This document shows, piece by piece, positions 60,435 to 64,000 of a stretch of DNA of 64,000 bases (positions are counted from its first letter, which is position 1; every line of letters starts with the position of its first letter). The translations under genes were made by a program, and so were the position numbers. The notes beneath the pieces are model-generated. The model was given only the letters and a program-made list of their open reading frames with translations. It was not told the origin of the DNA and made no database searches. The DNA comes from Flavobacterium oreochromis (GTDB lineage Bacteria > Bacteroidota > Bacteroidia > Flavobacteriales > Flavobacteriaceae): the NCBI RefSeq assembly GCF_019565455.1, contig NZ_CP067377.1:1364001-1428000 (forward strand). The letters run 5' to 3'.

Positions 60435-61468
60435 TTATTCCATTTCGCCTCTAATAGACGTTTCAAAGATAGTTTTAAAAATGGAAAATCCAATATTTTG
60501 TCCTAATAAAAACATTAATTTTGTTATAGCTGCTTCAGTAGTTATGTCTTTTCCTGAAATTACACCTATTTGTTTTAATTGCGAGCTTACTTCATAATGT
60601 CCCATGCTAACACTTCCCCCTGAGCATTGTGTTACATTTACAATTTGGATCCCTTTTTGTATAGCTTGTTCTAATAGATTGATGAACCAATCAAGAGTAG
60701 GGGCATTACCTGATCCATATGTTTCTAGTACAATGCCTTTTAAATGAGGGATTGATAAAATAGCATTAATGACAGATTCAGATATTCCAGGAAACATTTT
60801 TACGATGGCAACATGAGTGTCAAATTCAATATTTACTTGTAATTTTTTATTTACATTTTTTTTTAAAAGATATTCTTCATTTACTTTTAAATGTACGCCT
60901 GATTCTGCTAAAAAGGGAAATTGGGTGAAATAAAAGCATTAAAATGTTCGGCGCTTATTTTAGTTGTACGATTGCCTCTGTAGAGTTTATATTCAAAATA
61001 TAGACAAACTTCAGAGATAACAGGTTTCCCTTTTTCATGTAAGGAGGCAATTTGAATAGCTGTTATTAAATTTTCTTTTGCATCTGTCCGTAAATCACCT
61101 ATTGGTAACTGAGAACCAGTAAAAATTACAGGCTTTTCTAAGTTTTCTAGCATAAAGCTTAGAGCAGAAGCAGAATAGGACATGGTATCGGAGCCATGTA
61201 AAACTACAAAGCCTTCATATTGATCATAATGGGTTTCTATAATTTGTGCTATTTTTACCCATCCCTCTACATTCATATTAGAAGAATCTATAGGGTTTTC
61301 AAAAGAAATGGTGGCTATGGTGCAATCTAATAACTTTAACTCAGGTATGTTTTTTAGTAGTTTGTTAAAGTTAAATGCTTTTAGTGCACCCGTTTCAGTA
61401 TCTTTGACCATACCAATAGTGCCTCCAGTATAGATGAGTAATATATTAGGCTTAGAGATTGTGCTCAT
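60435..61468 (-). CDS. ansA: Type I (cytoplasmic-type) L-asparaginase
   Basis: About 345 residues after repairing a break near 60910. The first catalytic Thr is in LLIYTGGTIGMV, the second in VVLHGSDTMSYSASAL, followed by KPVIFTGSQLPIG. The C-terminal VLETYGSGNAPT and TQCSGGSVSMGHYE are type I features. There is no signal peptide. Its start overlaps the upstream acyltransferase stop by 17 bp, and tRNA-Ser follows without a gap. Confidence 0.92.
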
Positions 61469-62588
61469 ATTTTAATTTATTCACTACAGGATTAGCGTAC
61501 ATAGCTAAAAAACTTTCCATCATTTTTTGATTTTTGCTATCAATTCGCATTTCTAAGCGTCTTTCAAAAAGTAATTTTTCCTGTAAGCTATATTTAGATT
61601 CAAAGCGATTGGATTTAAATAGTAAATCATAAGCAATGTAATTTGTAGGCCATAAATGATAAGATTGTAAAATAGAATTATCTATTGTTTTAACAACTTC
61701 TTGAATTTGTTTATTACTATTAGAATTTTCAGATTTAATACGATCTAATTCAGCATTCAGTATATCTCCTATATGTATGTGAATATGTTTTTTTTGACCA
61801 ATGATTCCTCTTAAAATATTATTAAAATCTTCATTTGAGCTTTTTTGGTATGTTTCATTATTTGCTTCGGCCATTAGTTGTGGCATTTTTAAGGCATCAG
61901 TTGGATCATATTCATAAGAAATAGAAACAGGGATAATTTTAATTTCCTTGAAATAGTCTAATATATTTCTTTCGCCTGCTGCCATAGCTAGCATTTTTAA
62001 AACACCAGTTTGAGTAGCATCATGACCATCTTTAGTTCTTCCTTCACGTTGTGCTATCCAAACAGATCGATTTTCACGTAGTAGTAGCTGTTCTATATAT
62101 TCAGACATTAATTGTGAACTCTGTAAAAGTTCTCTAGGAGGGAGTCCTCTTTGAACGATAAAGTTACGATTTAGTCTAGATAATGAACGTAGAAAATCTT
62201 TCTTAACTAGATTATCTCCTATTGCTGATGCCGTCATAACTAAACCATGATCAAATAAGGAAATATTTAGTAAAGAAGTATCAAGTATAATATCACGATG
62301 ATTTGATATGAAAAGATAAGAAGTGTTTGGCTCTAATTTTTCAAATCCGGATGTGCTAAGTCCTTCGGAACTTTTCTTTACTACTTTTTGAATAGCTTGA
62401 TATAAAAAGTTACATTGAAAATCACGAATCGAATGCGTACGTAACAATTGCTCTTTCCAAATGTTTTCTTCTACATCTGGAAAAGCAAAATTCATTATTT
62501 CTTTGATAATCGGATGATTTACCGCATTTCGTAATGCTTGATTTACTTCAGCATCATAGTACGGTCTTATTGTATCAAATTTTGGCAT
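61452..62588 (-). CDS. 1-acyl-sn-glycerol-3-phosphate acyltransferase-like protein
   Basis: An intact 378-residue PlsC/LPLAT-superfamily enzyme. The acceptor-binding/catalytic motif is FISNHRDIILDTSLLN, then RNFIVQRGLPPREL, WIAQREGRTKDG (EGxR-like) and IIPVSISYEYDP. Such large, soluble-looking forms are common in Bacteroidota; the acyl donor and acceptor are not known. Operon with ansA. Confidence 0.85.
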   Translation of the reverse strand: MPKFDTIRPYYDAEVNQALRNAVNHPIIKEIMNFAFPDVEENIWKEQLLRTHSIRDFQCNFLYQAIQKVVKKSSEGLSTSGFEKLEPNTSYLFISNHRDIILDTSLLNISLFDHGLVMTASAIGDNLVKKDFLRSLSRLNRNFIVQRGLPPRELLQSSQLMSEYIEQLLLRENRSVWIAQREGRTKDGHDATQTGVLKMLAMAAGERNILDYFKEIKIIPVSISYEYDPTDALKMPQLMAEANNETYQKSSNEDFNNILRGIIGQKKHIHIHIGDILNAELDRIKSENSNSNKQIQEVVKTIDNSILQSYHLWPTNYIAYDLLFKSNRFESKYSLQEKLLFERRLEMRIDSKNQKMMESFLAMYANPVVNKLKYEHNL

Positions 62589-62687
62589 TTCAAGTTTAAT
62601 TTTCTCTTACAAAAGAACAAAAAAAATAAGAATTACGAGTAATCAAAAAGTAATTTCAGTTTTAAATTTGAAAAGAAACTTTAAAAT

Positions 62688-63457
62688 TTAAATTCTAAAA
62701 ATCTGCTGTGCATTTTCTGTTGTTATTCTAGCAATTTCATTAATGGGTAATTCATAAAGTTCGGCTAGTTTTTGAGCTACTAAGGTTAGGTAAGCACTTT
62801 CATTTCTTTTTCCTCGATGAGGTGCAGGTGCTAAATAGGGCGAATCGGTTTCTAAAACAATATGGGAAAGATCGATTTGGTTGATGAATTGATCAATTTG
62901 TCCGTTTTTGAAAGTAACAACTCCTCCAATGCCTAGTTTTAATCCATAGCTAATAGCTTTAAGAGCCTGTTCATAAGTTCCTGTGAAACAATGAAAGATT
63001 CCATAAAGTCCTTCTCCCTTTTCTAATTCTAATACTTCAAATACTTCGTCAAAAGCATCACGACAATGGATGTTAATAGGTAATTTATATTTTTTTGCTA
63101 ATTGTATTTGATGTCTAAATGCCTTTTTTGTATATATAAAGTAGACTGATCCCAATATAAATCAATTCCTATCTCTCCGATAGCATAAAATTTTCTTTTA
63201 ACTAACTCTTCTTCTACTATAGCTAATTCTTGCTCATAATTTTCAGGTTTTACATAACAAGGGTGTAAGCCTATCATAAGGAAAATGTTGTTAGGATTTT
63301 CTTTTTCAAGTTCATACATTCTTGTTAAATAACTCGAATCAATAGCTGGAATAAAAAAACGACTAACACCAAGGTTAATTGCTCTTTTGATGCTTTCCGA
63401 ACGATCTTCTGCAAATTGTGATGAATATAAATGGGTATGAGTGTCAGTAAGAATCAT
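62688..63457 (-). CDS. tatD: TatD-family metal-dependent DNase
   Basis: About 255 residues after repairing a break near 63130 (one A missing in YIQKKAFRHQIQLAK). Metal ligands are in ILTDTHTHLY, GEIGIDLYWD, LPINIHCRDAF and the C-terminal VLETDSPYLAP. TatD enzymes are 3'-5' exonucleases or deoxyribonucleases in the cytoplasm. A TAACTTTG box sits about 20 bp ahead of the start on the minus strand. Confidence 0.93.
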
Positions 63458-64000
63458 GGTTTTAATTTTTAATTAGGCAAAGTTACTTTTTCTATTATAA
63501 AATGAAAAATCATCATTTATGAATAGAAAAAAGAGAGCTTATTTATTTTGTAATATTTATATTATACATGAAAAAGAGATTATTAATTTTTTTAGCAAGT
63601 TTACTTATAGAAATTTAATATTTTGAACATTTAAATCATTTGTTCGTGAATAACATACTAAGAAGAGGTTATTTGAAATCCTTTCTAAAGTGTTTTATAA
63701 AATTTCATTAGAGGTTAGGTTCAGATAAGTTATAGAAAGAAAATGGAGAAAAAATATAAACTAAAATGCTGAAAACTAAGCCTCATGTAAATATAATATA
63801 GATGCCAGTATTAAACCATTTTTTAAAATATCTGATTTGTTATAATAATTTACTTCGTTGCTATTAATTATAATCTGTTTAACTATCTTTTTTATAGAAA
63901 AGATAAAGATTTAATATCTGTTTCTAATCAATTTTTTAGCTGGATTTCTGTGTTTGAAAAAAACTAATAAAATATAGAGTGGAAATATTTTTCATGATAT
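63458..64000. other. Gene-free region at the window end
   Basis: About 540 bp. A 16-codon frame at 63568-63618 (MKKRLLIFLASLLIEI) resembles the start of a signal peptide but stops at once; it could be a frameshifted or decayed secreted-protein gene or chance. Nothing else supported. Confidence 0.4.

Noticed and set aside
63568..63618. 16-codon frame MKKRLLIFLASLLIEI
   Set aside because: Too short, stops at once; could be a decayed signal peptide, but cannot be supported as a gene.

Overview
The window is AT-rich and looks like a chromosome segment of the Bacteroidota, most likely Flavobacteriaceae and probably Flavobacterium. The evidence is: promoters of the TTG-N20-TAnnTTTG type; families typical of the group (DUF4270, DUF4271, DUF4296, DUF4301, a type IX-sorted metalloprotease, a bacteroidete-type geranylgeranylglyceryl phosphate synthase, an OlsF-like lipid synthase); and a type II-C CRISPR repeat of the form seen in flavobacteria. 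Species assignment (for example F. columnare-like) is only a guess.

Layout. 1-25.4 kb is ordinary core genome: OlsF-like acyltransferase, xth, an OmpA lipoprotein, an aldo/keto reductase, a MuiA-like protein, an AsmA-like/GT51 transglycosylase, radA, panC-panD, a glycogen-synthase-like gene, DUF4270, glmS, an S9 peptidase, a large secreted metalloprotease and tyrS. 25.5-37.6 kb is an accessory island flanked by two nearly identical ~185-bp direct repeats, each containing a complete tracrRNA gene for the nearby Cas9. Inside the island are an IS5-family element, an IS1182-type remnant, a run of cassette-like units (DUF4062 protein; restriction-modification pair; GIY-YIG-type toxin with leucine-rich-repeat neighbour; HxlR regulator with oxidoreductase and NTF2-like protein), an A-tract repeat cluster and an IS1380-family element. 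Each cassette-like unit is bracketed by its own inverted ends, and two share a 138-bp repeat, so the run resembles an integron cassette array without an integrase in view. 37.7-44.6 kb is a type II-C CRISPR-Cas locus: cas9 on the + strand, a 16-repeat array, and cas2-cas1 on the - strand. 44.8-63.5 kb is core genome again: epimerase, pyrC, dolichol-phosphate-mannose-synthase-like GT2, hemD, an enoyl-CoA hydratase-like gene, the pnuC-nadR salvage pair, ahcY, a phosphopantetheinyl transferase, GGGP synthase, a cholesterol-dependent-cytolysin-like lipoprotein, tRNA-Ser, asparaginase, an acyltransferase and tatD.

Functional links: PnuC and the NadR-type kinase form a nicotinamide riboside uptake and phosphorylation pair; panC and panD are adjacent steps towards pantothenate; cas9, tracrRNA, array and cas1-cas2 form one immune system; the restriction-modification pair and the toxin module are further defence or competition cargo beside it.

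Caution on quality: about 30 reading-frame breaks occur in 64 kb, including in genes that should be essential (tyrS, glmS, ahcY). Nearly all are repaired by adding one base to a short A or T run, so I treat them as sequencing errors and annotate the repaired genes across the breaks.
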